The notes under the pieces are model-generated. The model was not told where the DNA came from. It worked only from the letters and a program-made list of their open reading frames with translations, and ran no database searches. DNA of 64,000 nt from Mesorhizobium kowhaii. Its GTDB lineage: Bacteria > Pseudomonadota > Alphaproteobacteria > Rhizobiales > Rhizobiaceae. The position numbers and the translations under genes were made by a program. Location: the NCBI RefSeq assembly GCF_003253745.1, contig NZ_MZXV01000085.1, forward strand, positions 62,001-126,000, given 5' to 3'. Below, piece after piece: positions 17,263 through 26,611 of this stretch (within the stretch, counting starts at the first letter, position 1; the number at the start of each line of letters is the position of its first letter).

Positions 17263-17562
17263 ATGAAAACGCTTCGCTCCCACTTCCGAACCGCGACACT
17301 GGCGCTCTGTGCTGCCGGGCTGTTTGCGTCGCAGGCGATGGCGACACCGGTCATCGCACCTGACGAGGGCGGCCCGATCGTATTGGCGGCGTCCGATTGC
17401 TACGCCATCGGCCAGCAAGTGGCCGAGCAGAATGGCGGAACGCTGGCCAAGGCCTCGCAATCGACACGCGGCGGCCAGCCGGTCTGCGTCATCGTCGTGC
17501 TCGTCCCGGGCAAGGACGGGCAGCGTCCGCGCCGTTCCGAAATCGTCGTTCCGCAGAACTGA
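17263..17562 (+). CDS. feuN: FeuN-like small periplasmic regulator
   Basis: This 99-residue protein has a signal peptide (LALCAAGLFASQAMA) and a small mature domain with a cysteine pair: the SDCYAIGQQVAEQNGG and GGQPVCVIVVLVPG segments. In Sinorhizobium, FeuN is a small periplasmic protein encoded just upstream of feuP that restrains the FeuQ sensor and so the FeuP pathway. Here the gene is directly upstream of the feuP and feuQ homologues on the same strand, which supports the same name. The ribosome site is weak. The assignment rests on position, size, export signal and recalled family features. Confidence 0.75.
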   Translation: MKTLRSHFRTATLALCAAGLFASQAMATPVIAPDEGGPIVLAASDCYAIGQQVAEQNGGTLAKASQSTRGGQPVCVIVVLVPGKDGQRPRRSEIVVPQN

Positions 17563-17653
17563 CCCAATCTTTCATCTTACAGGCCTCCGTTTCCCAGGCC
17601 GTCGGAATCGGCCTATATCTGCCCCTAGCTCTTCAACAGGTATCGATTTTCGC

Positions 17654-18319
17654 ATGCGCGTACTCGTCGTCGAGGATGACAAGGATCTCAACCGGCAGAT
17701 ATCGGACGCGCTGGTCGATGCCGGCTATGTCGTCGACCGCGCCTTCGATGGCGAGGAGGGTCATTTCCTCGGCGACACCGAGCCTTACGACGCCGTCGTG
17801 CTCGACATTGGCCTGCCGCAGATGGACGGCATCAGCGTCGTCGAGCGCTGGCGTCGCGGCGGCCGCAAGATGCCGGTGCTGATCCTGACGGCGCGCGACC
17901 GCTGGAGCGACAAGGTCTCCGGCATCGACGCCGGCGCCGACGATTATGTCACCAAGCCGTTCCACATCGAGGAGGTGCTGGCGAGGCTCAGGGCACTGAT
18001 CCGGCGCGCCGCCGGCCATGCCTCGTCCGAACTGACCTGCGGGCCGCTGCGCCTCGACACTAAGGCCTCGAAGGCCGATGTCGACGGCGTGCCGCTGAAA
18101 CTGACCTCGCATGAATTTCGCCTGCTTGCCTATTTGATGCACCATATGGGCGAGGTGGTTTCGCGGACCGAACTGGTCGAACATCTCTACGACCAGGATT
18201 TCGACCGCGATTCCAACACCATCGAGGTCTTTGTCGGGCGGCTGCGCAAGAAGATGGGCATCGACATGATCGAAACCGTGCGCGGCATGGGCTACCGCAT
18301 GCGTGAGCCGGAGGCGTAA
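17654..18319 (+). CDS. feuP: Response regulator FeuP (OmpR/PhoB type)
   Basis: This 221-residue regulator has a receiver domain (acidic pocket VVEDD, phospho-acceptor D51 in VVLDIGLP, and the TKPF lysine) and a C-terminal winged helix (LTSHEFRLLAYLMHH, then NTIEVFVGRLRKKM). It resembles FeuP, which in rhizobia controls cyclic glucan export (ndvA) and was first linked to iron uptake next to cycHJKL. The ATG at 17654 gives the canonical MRVLVVEDD start; longer frames upstream belong to the intergenic region. It overlaps feuQ by 17 bases. Confidence 0.88.
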   Translation: MRVLVVEDDKDLNRQISDALVDAGYVVDRAFDGEEGHFLGDTEPYDAVVLDIGLPQMDGISVVERWRRGGRKMPVLILTARDRWSDKVSGIDAGADDYVTKPFHIEEVLARLRALIRRAAGHASSELTCGPLRLDTKASKADVDGVPLKLTSHEFRLLAYLMHHMGEVVSRTELVEHLYDQDFDRDSNTIEVFVGRLRKKMGIDMIETVRGMGYRMREPEA

Positions 18320-19736
18320 CTCGGAACCGCTCAAACAAACCGCAAGGACGCCGCTTTCGCTGCGTTTGTGGCCGCGTTCGCTGACGTTCCGCGTGATCGC
18401 CTTTTCCACGGTGTGGGCGATCGTGACCCTTGTCGTCATCTTCACCCTGATCACCACACTCTATCGCCAGGCCAGCGAGCGCGGCTTCGACAGCCTGCTT
18501 TCGGCGCATCTGTTCAACCTGATCGGTTCCATCGGCATCTCCGACAGCGGTGCGCTCACCGGCGCGCCCGACCTTGGCGACCTCCGGTTCTCGGAGCCGA
18601 ATTCGGGCTGGTACTGGTCGGTTGAACCCGCTTCGGAAGGCGTGCACGGCGATCTTCATTCGTCGTCGATGACCAAGACGATCCCATCGCCTAGTGTCGC
18701 CGATGAGCCTTTCAATTCCAGTTTCCAGCGCAGCTATGCGGCCGAAGGCATCGATGGCGAGCAGCTCGAAGTGTTCGAGAGCGAATTCGTTCTCGACTCC
18801 AAGAACCGCGCCGCGCGCTTCCGCGTCATGGGCAACCAGAGCGAACTCGAACAGGAGATCTCGACCTTCCAGCACCGCCTGCTGACTTATCTCAGCCTGT
18901 TCGGCGTCGGCATGATCGCCATCAACGCGATCGCCATCCTGCTCGGCCTGCAGCCGCTGCGCCGGGTCAGGAATGCGCTTGCCATGGTGCGCGAGGGCAC
19001 CGCGCACAGGCTCGACGGCCAGTTCCCGGTCGAGATCGAACCGCTTGCCAACGAAACCAATGCGTTGATCGAAAACAACAGGCGCATCGTCGAGCGGTCG
19101 CGAACCCAGGTCGGCAATCTCGCCCATTCGCTGAAGACACCGCTGGCGGTGCTGCTCAACGAGGGCCGGGCTCTTGGCGGCGCCAAGGGGCAGCTGATTG
19201 CCGAACAGGCCGCTTCCATGCAGAAGCAGGTCGAGCACTATCTGCAGCGCGCCCGTGTCGCGGCGCAACGCGACAGCGTCGTCTACCGCACGCCGGTGGC
19301 GCCGCTGGTGCAGCGCATGGTGCGGGTTTTGCAGAAACTCAACCCGCAAACCAACCTGTCGCTGGCGCTGCCGGCCACTGAGATCGTCTTCGCCGGCGAG
19401 CGCGAAGACCTTGAGGAATTGCTGGGCAATTTGCTCGAAAACGCGATGAAATGGGCAAGGAGCGCGGTGTTGGTCTCGGTCGTGCCTTTGACCGGCAAGG
19501 ACGACGCGGCCAGCCTGTTTGAGATCAGCATCGAGGATGACGGCCCGGGCATTCCCGAGGACAAGGCGCGCGAGGCGATGAAGCGCGGACGGCGTCTGGA
19601 CGAGACAAAGCCCGGAACAGGTCTGGGGCTGGCCATTGTCGCCGACCTCGTCAACGAGTATGGAGGCGTCCTGGCGCTCGAACGGTCCGGCATGGGCGGA
19701 CTGAAGGCGGTGGTGCGATTGCGGAGCCTTCAGTGA
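18303..19736 (+). CDS. feuQ: Sensor histidine kinase FeuQ
   Basis: This 477-residue membrane kinase pairs with FeuP. It has two membrane helices (residues about 22-48 and 190-212) enclosing a periplasmic domain of about 140 residues, a HAMP linker, a HisKA box AHSLKTPLAVLLNEG with H275, and an ATPase domain (LLENAMKWA, DDGPGIP, GTGLGLAIV). It starts at a GTG inside the end of feuP, so the two are translationally coupled. The periplasmic domain is the expected contact for FeuN. A lipoprotein gene follows downstream. Confidence 0.88.
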   Translation: MSRRRNSEPLKQTARTPLSLRLWPRSLTFRVIAFSTVWAIVTLVVIFTLITTLYRQASERGFDSLLSAHLFNLIGSIGISDSGALTGAPDLGDLRFSEPNSGWYWSVEPASEGVHGDLHSSSMTKTIPSPSVADEPFNSSFQRSYAAEGIDGEQLEVFESEFVLDSKNRAARFRVMGNQSELEQEISTFQHRLLTYLSLFGVGMIAINAIAILLGLQPLRRVRNALAMVREGTAHRLDGQFPVEIEPLANETNALIENNRRIVERSRTQVGNLAHSLKTPLAVLLNEGRALGGAKGQLIAEQAASMQKQVEHYLQRARVAAQRDSVVYRTPVAPLVQRMVRVLQKLNPQTNLSLALPATEIVFAGEREDLEELLGNLLENAMKWARSAVLVSVVPLTGKDDAASLFEISIEDDGPGIPEDKAREAMKRGRRLDETKPGTGLGLAIVADLVNEYGGVLALERSGMGGLKAVVRLRSLQ

Positions 19737-19924
19737 TGTATATCCAGGGCCAATCGACATTGGTGGACGGGGCGTGTCATGGCGGAATGTCGATTGATCC
19801 CGGAGCGGCCGGCAGCGGCCAAATTTCCGACAAATATCAATACTATGGCCACGCCCACTTCTCCGATGACGCGGCCCCCGGCTCATCCATGACAGGCTCC
19901 AACTCAAGAAAACCGGTTGTTGGC

Positions 19925-20362
19925 ATGAAGATTCGCGTCGCGCTCGTTTCCGCATTGCTGGCCGTTTCCGGCTGCACCACCTTGAGCGGCAAGGGTCCGA
20001 CCGTTCCGCCGACACCGGCCTCGACACCTCCTTCCAGCGGCAAGGTCACCACGACGATCATTTCCGCAATGGGCGGTGGTCTCGTCGGCGGCTCGATTGG
20101 AAACGGCCTTAGCGATGCCGAGAAGCGCAGTGCGCTCGAGGCTGAATACAAGGCGCTCGAATATACGACGAGTGGCCAGAAGGTGGCATGGAAGGGCGAC
20201 CAGGCTTCGCATTATGGCGAGGTGGTTCCGGCCCAGCCCTATCGCGTCGGCTCGCAGGACTGTCGCCAGTATACGCAGACGGTGTTTACCGGCGGAGCCG
20301 GAGTGACGGCGCGCGGTACTGCTTGCCGCAACGCCGACGGCAGCTGGACGCCGCTGACCTGA
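19925..20362 (+). CDS. Outer-membrane-type lipoprotein, 17-kDa antigen-like
   Basis: This 145-residue lipoprotein has a lipobox AVSGC at about residue 16, so it should be processed by signal peptidase II. A proline/threonine/serine-rich spacer is followed by a glycine-zipper segment (AMGGGLVGGSIGNGL), a helix, and a C-terminal domain with a cysteine pair (SQDCRQYTQTV and GTACRNADGSW). This pattern matches the rickettsial-type 17-kDa surface antigen family. The start at 19925 was chosen because MKIRVALVSALLAVSGC is a clean lipoprotein signal; the frame is open upstream to 19733. It lies between feuQ and ccmI. Confidence 0.8.
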   Translation: MKIRVALVSALLAVSGCTTLSGKGPTVPPTPASTPPSSGKVTTTIISAMGGGLVGGSIGNGLSDAEKRSALEAEYKALEYTTSGQKVAWKGDQASHYGEVVPAQPYRVGSQDCRQYTQTVFTGGAGVTARGTACRNADGSWTPLT

Positions 20363-20364
20363 CA

Positions 20365-20398
20365 ATCAACCGGTCCGGCTGGTATTCGGCCGGTTGAT
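20365..20398 (+). terminator. Inverted repeat after the lipoprotein gene
   Basis: A perfect nine-base stem, ATCAACCGG with CCGGTTGAT, encloses a 16-base loop three bases after the lipoprotein stop. There is no T-run, so it may be a weak terminator or an mRNA-stabilising hairpin before ccmI. Confidence 0.45.
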
Positions 20399-20488
20399 GT
20401 CGATCAAGGACATGCGGCGCGCCTGCCGTCAAAGCGTCGCAGGACACCTGTGTTGGCACGGCAGATGTCTGCCGGTATTGGAAGAAAC

Positions 20489-21628
20489 ATGCTGTTCTGG
20501 GTCATAGCTGCAATTCTCACGCTGGGTGCAAGCCTGGCGGTGCTGCTGCCGCTGGCCGCCAGTTCGAAGAGTGCGTCGTCGACCGGCGATCACGATCTGG
20601 AAGTCTATCGCGATCAGTTGTCCGAGCTCGACCGCGACGCCGCGCGTGGCTTGATCCAGCCGGCGGAAGCGACTGAGGCGCGGGCCGAGATCGCCCGCCG
20701 CATCCTTCGCCTCGACAATGCGGCAGCGGCCGGCAAGGCATCCGTCAGGCAGGCGTCGGTCGCGGCAAGGCTGGTGGCGACCGCGGCCGTGCTGGCGGTC
20801 CCGCTTGTCAGCTGGGGTCTCTACAGCCAGCTCGGCTCTCCCGACCTGCCGTCGCAACCACTCAGTGAGCGGTTGGCCAAGAATCCGGCCGACAGTTCGG
20901 TGGACGAGTTGGTGGCGCGGGCCGAAGCCCATCTTGCCGCCAACCCTTCCGATGGCAGGGGATGGGACGTGCTCGCCCCCGTCTATTTGCGCATGCAGCG
21001 CTTTTCCGATGCGGCGGCGGCCTATCGCAATGCCATTCGCCTCGATGGTGACAGTGCTGTCCGCCGGGCCGGTCTTGGCGAGGCGATCGCCAATGCGGCA
21101 GGCGGCATTGTCTCGGCCGATGCCCAGGACGCTTTCGAAGCCGCGCTGAAGCTCGATCCGGCCAATGCCAAAGCCAGCTTCTACCTGGCCATGGCGCTGG
21201 CGCAGGAGGGGCGCGCCAAGGAGGCGGTCGCGGCCTGGCAGGCGATGCTTGGCAGCCTGCCGCCGGATTCGCCATGGCGCGGCGCGGTCGAGCAGGCATT
21301 GGCCAAATCCGGCGGCCCCGAAGTCGCTTCCGGCGGCGCCACCAACGGCCCCAATGCCGGCGATGTCGACGCCGCATCCTCCATGTCTCCCGCGGACAGG
21401 GAGGCCATGATCAACACCATGGTCGCCGGTCTCGACGACAAACTGCGGCAAAATCCGCGCGACCCGGAAGGGTGGATGCGGCTCGTTCGTTCCTATGTCG
21501 TGCTCGGCAAGGCCGACCAGGCGCGTGACGCGCTGGGTCGCGCTATTGCCGTCTTTGGAGCCGACAGTGACGAAGCGAAAAAATTCACCGCCTTTGCCGC
21601 CTCGCTTGGCCTGACGGCGACGGAGTAG
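20489..21628 (+). CDS. ccmI: Cytochrome c maturation protein CcmI (CycH)
   Basis: This 379-residue inner-membrane protein belongs to the system I cytochrome c maturation heme-ligation complex. It has two N-terminal membrane helices (MLFWVIAAILTLGASLAVLLP and VATAAVLAVPLVSWGLYSQL) separated by a cytoplasmic loop, and a periplasmic TPR-containing domain (WDVLAPVYLRMQRFSDAAAAY, AKASFYLAMALAQEGR) that holds apocytochrome. The ATG at 20489 follows GGAAGAAAC. It is the first gene of the ccmI-ccmE-ccmF-ccmH set, called cycHJKL in rhizobia. Confidence 0.9.
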   Translation: MLFWVIAAILTLGASLAVLLPLAASSKSASSTGDHDLEVYRDQLSELDRDAARGLIQPAEATEARAEIARRILRLDNAAAAGKASVRQASVAARLVATAAVLAVPLVSWGLYSQLGSPDLPSQPLSERLAKNPADSSVDELVARAEAHLAANPSDGRGWDVLAPVYLRMQRFSDAAAAYRNAIRLDGDSAVRRAGLGEAIANAAGGIVSADAQDAFEAALKLDPANAKASFYLAMALAQEGRAKEAVAAWQAMLGSLPPDSPWRGAVEQALAKSGGPEVASGGATNGPNAGDVDAASSMSPADREAMINTMVAGLDDKLRQNPRDPEGWMRLVRSYVVLGKADQARDALGRAIAVFGADSDEAKKFTAFAASLGLTATE

Positions 21629-21636
21629 AACCAGAT

Positions 21637-22080
21637 ATGACGCGCAAGCAGAAACGACTGTCGGTGATCGCGGGCGGGCTGGCCTTCCTGGGCGCGGCCA
21701 CCGGACTGACCTTCTATGCGCTTGGCCAGAAGGCGTCCTATTTCTACATGCCGGCCGACCTCACCACCGCCAGCGTCCAGCCCGGCCAGCGCATCAGGCT
21801 GGGCGGGCTGGTCGAAAAAGGCACCATCCAGCGCGGGCAGGGGGCGACGGTCGCCTTTTCGGTCACCGACACGCACAAATCGGTCAAGGTCACCTACACC
21901 GGCATCCTGCCCGATCTTTTCCGCGAGGAGCAGGGCGTCATCACCGAGGGCACCTTCGGCCCGGACGGCACCTTTGTTGCCGACAGCGTACTGGCCAAGC
22001 ATGATGAGCGCTACATGCCCAAGGAAGTGGCCGACGGATTGAAGGCCAAGGGCGTCTGGCAGGAGAGCAAGAGTGAATAA
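21637..22080 (+). CDS. ccmE: Heme chaperone CcmE (CycJ)
   Basis: This 147-residue periplasmic heme chaperone carries heme to the CcmF/H complex. An N-terminal membrane anchor (LSVIAGGLAFLGAATGLTFYAL) is followed by an OB-fold. The covalent heme-binding histidine is H122 in LAKHDERYMP, with the conserved Y126. It starts eight bases after ccmI. The length is typical. Confidence 0.93.
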   Translation: MTRKQKRLSVIAGGLAFLGAATGLTFYALGQKASYFYMPADLTTASVQPGQRIRLGGLVEKGTIQRGQGATVAFSVTDTHKSVKVTYTGILPDLFREEQGVITEGTFGPDGTFVADSVLAKHDERYMPKEVADGLKAKGVWQESKSE

Positions 22081-22112
22081 CTCTGGCAGCAGAGGAAGCG
22101 TGGATTGCGGGC

Positions 22113-24104
22113 ATGGTTGAGACCGGACATTTCGCCCTGGTCCTGGCGTTTGCGCTTTCGCTGGTGCAGACGATCGTGCCGCTGTTCGGCGCGCGCCTGA
22201 ACAACCAGCGCCTGATGGCTGTCGGCGGCCCGGTCGCGGTGACCGGCTTTGCCTTGACGGCGCTGTCCTTCGTGGCGCTCGCAAGCGCTTATGCAAGTTC
22301 CGACTTCTCGGTGGCGAGCGTGTGGGAAAACTCGCATTCGCTGCAGCCGCTGATCTACAAGATCACCGGAACCTGGGGCAATCACGAAGGCTCGATGCTG
22401 CTCTGGGTGCTGATCCTGACCTTCTTCGGTGCGCTTGTCGCCGCTTTCGGGTCAAACCTGCCGGCGACGCTGCGCGCCAATGTGCTTGCCGTGCAGGGCG
22501 CGATCGGCGCCGCCTTCTTCCTGTTCATCCTGGCGACGTCCAATCCGTTCATCCGGCTCAATCCGGCGCCGATCGAAGGCCGCGATCTCAACCCGATCCT
22601 GCAGGACCTCGGCCTCGCCATTCACCCGCCGTTTCTCTATCTCGGCTATGTCGGCTTCTCGATCTGCTTTTCCTTCTCGGTCGCCGCCCTCATCGAAGGG
22701 CGCATCGACGCGTCCTGGGCGCGCTGGGTGCGGCCGTGGACGCTGGTCGCCTGGATGTTCCTGACCGGCGGCATCGCCATGGGATCGTACTGGGCCTATT
22801 ACGAGCTCGGCTGGGGCGGTTTCTGGTTCTGGGACCCGGTCGAGAATGCCTCCTTCATGCCATGGCTGGCGGGCACCGCGCTGCTGCATTCGGCCATCGT
22901 CATGGAGAAGCGCTCGGCGCTGAAGATCTGGACGCTGCTGCTCGCCATCCTGACCTTTTCGCTGTCGCTGCTCGGCACCTTCCTGGTGCGCTCGGGCGTA
23001 TTGACCTCGGTCCACGCCTTCGCCACCGACCCGACGCGCGGCGTCTTCATCCTGTGCATCCTGACGCTGTTCATCGGTGGCTCGCTGGCGCTGTTTGCAC
23101 TGCGCGCCTCCCGGCTGACGGCCGGCGGCCTGTTTCACCCGATTTCGCGCGAAGGTGCGCTCGTCCTCAACAATCTGTTCCTGACCACGGCAACCGCGAC
23201 CGTACTTGTCGGCACGCTCTATCCGCTCGCCGTAGAGGCCTTTTCAGCCGACAAGATCTCGGTCGGCGCGCCGTTCTTCAATCTGACCTTCGGCCCGCTG
23301 ATGGTGCCGCTGCTGGTGATCGTTCCGTTCGGGCCGCTGCTGGCCTGGAAGCGCGGCGATGTCTTCGCCGTCGCCCAGCGCCTGATGATGGCCTTTGCCG
23401 CAGCCCTTCTGGCGACGCTGGTCACCGCTCTGTTCATCGACGGCGCATCGGTGTTCGCGGCCCTTGGCGTTGGCCTCGCCGTCTGGCTGATCCTTGGCGC
23501 GCTCACCGATCTCGCGGTCAAGTCCGGCTTCGGCAATGTTGCAGCGGGGATCATGGTCAGGCGCCTGCTCGGCTTGCCGCGCTCGGTCTTCGGCACTGCC
23601 TTTGCTCATCTTGGCCTTGGCCTGACCACGCTCGGCATCGTCGGCACGCTTTGCTTCGGCACCGAAAAGATCCTGTCGATGCATGCCGGCGAGACGGTCG
23701 AATTGTCCGGCCACACGCTGCGTTTCGTCGGGCTTTATCCGGCCCAGGGTCCGAACTACAGCGAGGATCGCGGCCGCTTCGAGCTGATCGGCGTCAGCGG
23801 CAGCGCAATTGGCGAAATCAGCTCCGCCAAGCGTTTCTACCCGGTGCGGCAGATGACGACGACGGAGTCCGGCATCAGGACGATGGGCCTCTCTCAGCTC
23901 TACATCTCGCTCGGCGACGAGGGCAATGACGGCTCGGTCGTGGTGCGTCTGTGGTGGAAGCCGCTGGTGACGCTGATCTGGGGCGGTGGACTGGTGATGA
24001 TGGCGGGCGCGGCCATGTCGCTGATGGACAGGCGCCTGCGTGTCGGCGCTCCGGCGCGCCGGCGCAAGCAGGCGAGCGCCGTGCCGTCCGCGGGCCTGCC
24101 ATGA
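22113..24104 (+). CDS. ccmF: Heme lyase subunit CcmF (CycK)
   Basis: This 663-residue polytopic membrane protein joins heme from CcmE to apocytochrome c. It contains the tryptophan-rich signature WGGFWFWDPVENASFMPWL and the conserved PPxLYLGYVG-like segment (HPPFLYLGYVGFS). About 14 or 15 hydrophobic helices are apparent. The ATG at 22113 lies 32 bases after ccmE, and the stop overlaps the ccmH start by four bases (ATGA). Confidence 0.93.
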   Translation: MVETGHFALVLAFALSLVQTIVPLFGARLNNQRLMAVGGPVAVTGFALTALSFVALASAYASSDFSVASVWENSHSLQPLIYKITGTWGNHEGSMLLWVLILTFFGALVAAFGSNLPATLRANVLAVQGAIGAAFFLFILATSNPFIRLNPAPIEGRDLNPILQDLGLAIHPPFLYLGYVGFSICFSFSVAALIEGRIDASWARWVRPWTLVAWMFLTGGIAMGSYWAYYELGWGGFWFWDPVENASFMPWLAGTALLHSAIVMEKRSALKIWTLLLAILTFSLSLLGTFLVRSGVLTSVHAFATDPTRGVFILCILTLFIGGSLALFALRASRLTAGGLFHPISREGALVLNNLFLTTATATVLVGTLYPLAVEAFSADKISVGAPFFNLTFGPLMVPLLVIVPFGPLLAWKRGDVFAVAQRLMMAFAAALLATLVTALFIDGASVFAALGVGLAVWLILGALTDLAVKSGFGNVAAGIMVRRLLGLPRSVFGTAFAHLGLGLTTLGIVGTLCFGTEKILSMHAGETVELSGHTLRFVGLYPAQGPNYSEDRGRFELIGVSGSAIGEISSAKRFYPVRQMTTTESGIRTMGLSQLYISLGDEGNDGSVVVRLWWKPLVTLIWGGGLVMMAGAAMSLMDRRLRVGAPARRRKQASAVPSAGLP

Positions 24105-24568
24105 GCGCACGGCTTTCGCTGACCTCGATCGTCCTGCTCCTGGCGCTGCTCTTCGCCGGCGCGGCACAGGCGGTGAAGCCAGACGAGATGCTGGCCGATC
24201 CGGCGCTCGAGGCGAGGGCCCGGGCGCTGTCCGAAGGCCTGCGCTGCATGGTCTGCCAGAACCAGTCGATCGACGAATCCGACGCCGATCTCGCCCGTGA
24301 CCTGCGCATCCTGGTGCGCCAGCGCCTCGTTGCCGGCGATACCGATCAGCAAGTGATGGACTATGTGGTGTCGCGTTACGGCGAGTTCGTGCTGCTGAAG
24401 CCGCGCTTCGAGCTGCGCAATGCTTTGCTGTGGGGGACGCCGGTCATCCTGCTGCTCGTTGGCGGCATTTTCATAGTGATGACCGCGCGGTCGCGTCGCA
24501 CGCTGGCAACAAAATCCCTGTCCGCCGAAGAGCAGGCATCGCTGGACGCCATTTTGCGCCGCGACTGA
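24101..24568 (+). CDS. ccmH: Cytochrome c maturation thioredoxin-like protein CcmH (CycL)
   Basis: This 155-residue protein has a signal peptide, the redox motif C49-M-V-C52 in LRCMVCQNQSI, and a C-terminal membrane helix (LLWGTPVILLLVGGIFIVM). It keeps the apocytochrome CXXCH thiols reduced for heme attachment. It overlaps ccmF by four bases and ends the cycHJKL cluster. The next gene, degP, has its own spacer of about 130 bases. Confidence 0.92.
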   Translation: MSARLSLTSIVLLLALLFAGAAQAVKPDEMLADPALEARARALSEGLRCMVCQNQSIDESDADLARDLRILVRQRLVAGDTDQQVMDYVVSRYGEFVLLKPRFELRNALLWGTPVILLLVGGIFIVMTARSRRTLATKSLSAEEQASLDAILRRD

Positions 24569-24699
24569 CGGCCGCAGTCACCCTCAAACATTACCAAAGT
24601 TTCATGTGTCGGAAATGGCGCTGTAATGTGCGCCTCTCTAATTCTCTTTCCCGAGGATGCCGATCGAGGGCGTCCATTTGAAAGAGGATACGAGTCCCC

Positions 24700-26253
24700 A
24701 TGAATATTGCCCCCAATTCATATTCCGTCACCCGTAAGCGTCTCCTGGCTGCCGTCGCGTCCATCGCCGTTGCCGGCGCGATCGGCATCGGTGCGCTGAC
24801 AACTGGAACAAGCCCCGTTTTGGCCGATGCCGTGCGTGTCGAGGCACCGCAGGTGCCGGGCTTCGCCGATGTCGTCGAGCGCGTTTCTCCCGCCGTGGTC
24901 AGCGTCAAGGTCAAGGCCAAGATCAGTCCGGCGGCCGATGACGGTTCCGACCAGTCCGACGATCCGGACGGCATGAACAACCTGCCCGACAATCCGCAGC
25001 TGCGCCGCTTCTTCAAGGAATTCCGTGGCTTTGGCGATCAGAACGGCCAGGGTGGCGGTAATCGTCGCTTCAGCCACCGCGATCACAACAACGACCAGCC
25101 GCGGCCGGTGGCGCAGGGCTCGGGCTTCTTCATCTCCGATGACGGCTATCTCGTCACCAACAACCACGTCGTCGAGGAAGGCTCGGCGTTCACCGTGGTG
25201 ATGAATGACGGCAAGGAACTCGACGCCAAGCTGATCGGCACCGACCCGCGCACCGATCTCGCCGTTCTCAAGGTCGATGGCGTCGGCAAGTTCACCTATG
25301 TCGACTTCGCGGACGACTCCAAGGTTCGCGTCGGCGACTGGGTGGTGGCCGTCGGCAATCCGTTCGGCCTCGGCGGTACGGTCACCGCAGGCATCGTCTC
25401 GGCCCGTGGCCGCGATATTGGCGCTGGTCCCTATGACGACTTCCTCCAGATCGACGCTTCGGTCAATCGCGGCAATTCAGGCGGCCCGACCTTCAACCTC
25501 AACGGTCAGGTCGTCGGCATCAACACCGCGATCTTCTCGCCGTCAGGTGGCAGCGTCGGCATCGCATTCGACATTCCCGCTTCGACCGCCAAGCAGGTCG
25601 TTGAGGACCTGATGAAGAGCGGTTCCGTGCAGCGTGGCTGGCTCGGTGTCGAAATCCAGCCGGTCACCTCCGACATCGCCGAATCGCTGGGCCTGAAGTC
25701 GCAGAATGGGGCCTTGGTTTCCAGCGCCCAGGACGATGGTCCCGGCAAGAAGGCCGGCATCGTTGCTGGTGACGTGATCACCCAGGTTGACGGCAAGGAC
25801 GTTGCTTCGCCGAAGGAACTGGCCCGGCTGATCGGCGCCTACTCGCCTGGCAAGTCGGTCGACGTCTCGGTCTGGCGTGATGGCAAGAGCCAGACGGTCA
25901 AGGTCGATCTCGGCAAACTGCCCTCGAGCGACAAGCAGGCATCAGTCGACCAGCAGCAGCCGGCCGCTCCGGCCAAGCCCGACTCGCTGGCCGATCTCGG
26001 CCTGACCGTCACCAAGTCCGAAAACGGCAAAGGCCTGGTGGTGACCGATGTCGATCCCGACAGCGATGCCGCCGACCGCGGCATCCAGCCGGGCGACATC
26101 ATCACATCGGTCAATTCGACCGAAGTGAACGCCACCGACGACATCACCAAGGCGATGACCGAGGCGGTCAAGTCCGGCCGCAAGGCCGTGCTGATGCAGA
26201 TCACCCGCGACGACAACAATCGTTTCGTCGCGCTGCCCGTCGCCAAGGGCTGA
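24700..26253 (+). CDS. degP: Periplasmic serine protease DegP/HtrA (Do family)
   Basis: This 517-residue periplasmic protease and chaperone removes misfolded envelope proteins. It has an N-terminal signal region, a trypsin-like domain with the catalytic triad H156 (NNHVVEEG), D186 (DPRTDLAVL) and S260 (RGNSGGP), and two PDZ domains, with RGWLGVEIQPV starting the first. A Q-linker rich in Q, A and P separates the PDZ domains. The ATG at 24700 follows a GAAAGAGGA ribosome site. It lies just upstream of a two-component pair, a rhizobial gene order. Confidence 0.93.
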   Translation: MNIAPNSYSVTRKRLLAAVASIAVAGAIGIGALTTGTSPVLADAVRVEAPQVPGFADVVERVSPAVVSVKVKAKISPAADDGSDQSDDPDGMNNLPDNPQLRRFFKEFRGFGDQNGQGGGNRRFSHRDHNNDQPRPVAQGSGFFISDDGYLVTNNHVVEEGSAFTVVMNDGKELDAKLIGTDPRTDLAVLKVDGVGKFTYVDFADDSKVRVGDWVVAVGNPFGLGGTVTAGIVSARGRDIGAGPYDDFLQIDASVNRGNSGGPTFNLNGQVVGINTAIFSPSGGSVGIAFDIPASTAKQVVEDLMKSGSVQRGWLGVEIQPVTSDIAESLGLKSQNGALVSSAQDDGPGKKAGIVAGDVITQVDGKDVASPKELARLIGAYSPGKSVDVSVWRDGKSQTVKVDLGKLPSSDKQASVDQQQPAAPAKPDSLADLGLTVTKSENGKGLVVTDVDPDSDAADRGIQPGDIITSVNSTEVNATDDITKAMTEAVKSGRKAVLMQITRDDNNRFVALPVAKG

Positions 26254-26611
26254 GGCACGGCCCGAAGCGTTCTTGCCTCTCCAGTCGGATGAGGACGCTT
26301 CGGCAGCAGGTTCGACTTTTCCAGTGCGGCGGTTTCAACACCCCCGAGCCGCCGTACGGGAAAGCATGGAGGAGCGCGCGTTAGTCAGTCATCGCGCTCT
26401 CCCCGGCGGCAGCGGGCTTCCCATCGCCCGCTGCCGCACCCCCACGCATGTCGTCAAAAAGCGTTTAAGCGGTCTTGGCGCAACGACGTCGGGGACAAGG
26501 ATATTTATCGCGCACGGCTTCGGATGATCTTGATCGCGATGCGCTTTGGCAAAGGCCACAATGCAGATGTCTGCCACTCAACCTTCCAGCGAAATCGCGT
26601 ATAACAGCCCC
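26254..26611 (+). other. Intergenic region between degP and a response regulator, with a terminator-like hairpin
   Basis: The region opens with a perfect nine-base inverted repeat, CCGAAGCGT at 26262-26270 and ACGCTTCGG at 26295-26303, probably the degP terminator. The rest has no convincing ORF and presumably carries the promoter of the response-regulator operon. Possible starts for the regulator at 26546 and 26567 lie within it. Confidence 0.5.

Noticed and set aside
22322..23929. 535-codon frame within ccmF in another phase
   Set aside because: The ccmF frame has the WWD heme-handling motif and normal length. The other frame is a low-complexity high-GC shadow.
26273..26527. 84-codon ORF between degP and the response regulator
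   Set aside because: There is no ribosome site, no recognisable feature, and it starts within the degP terminator-like hairpin.
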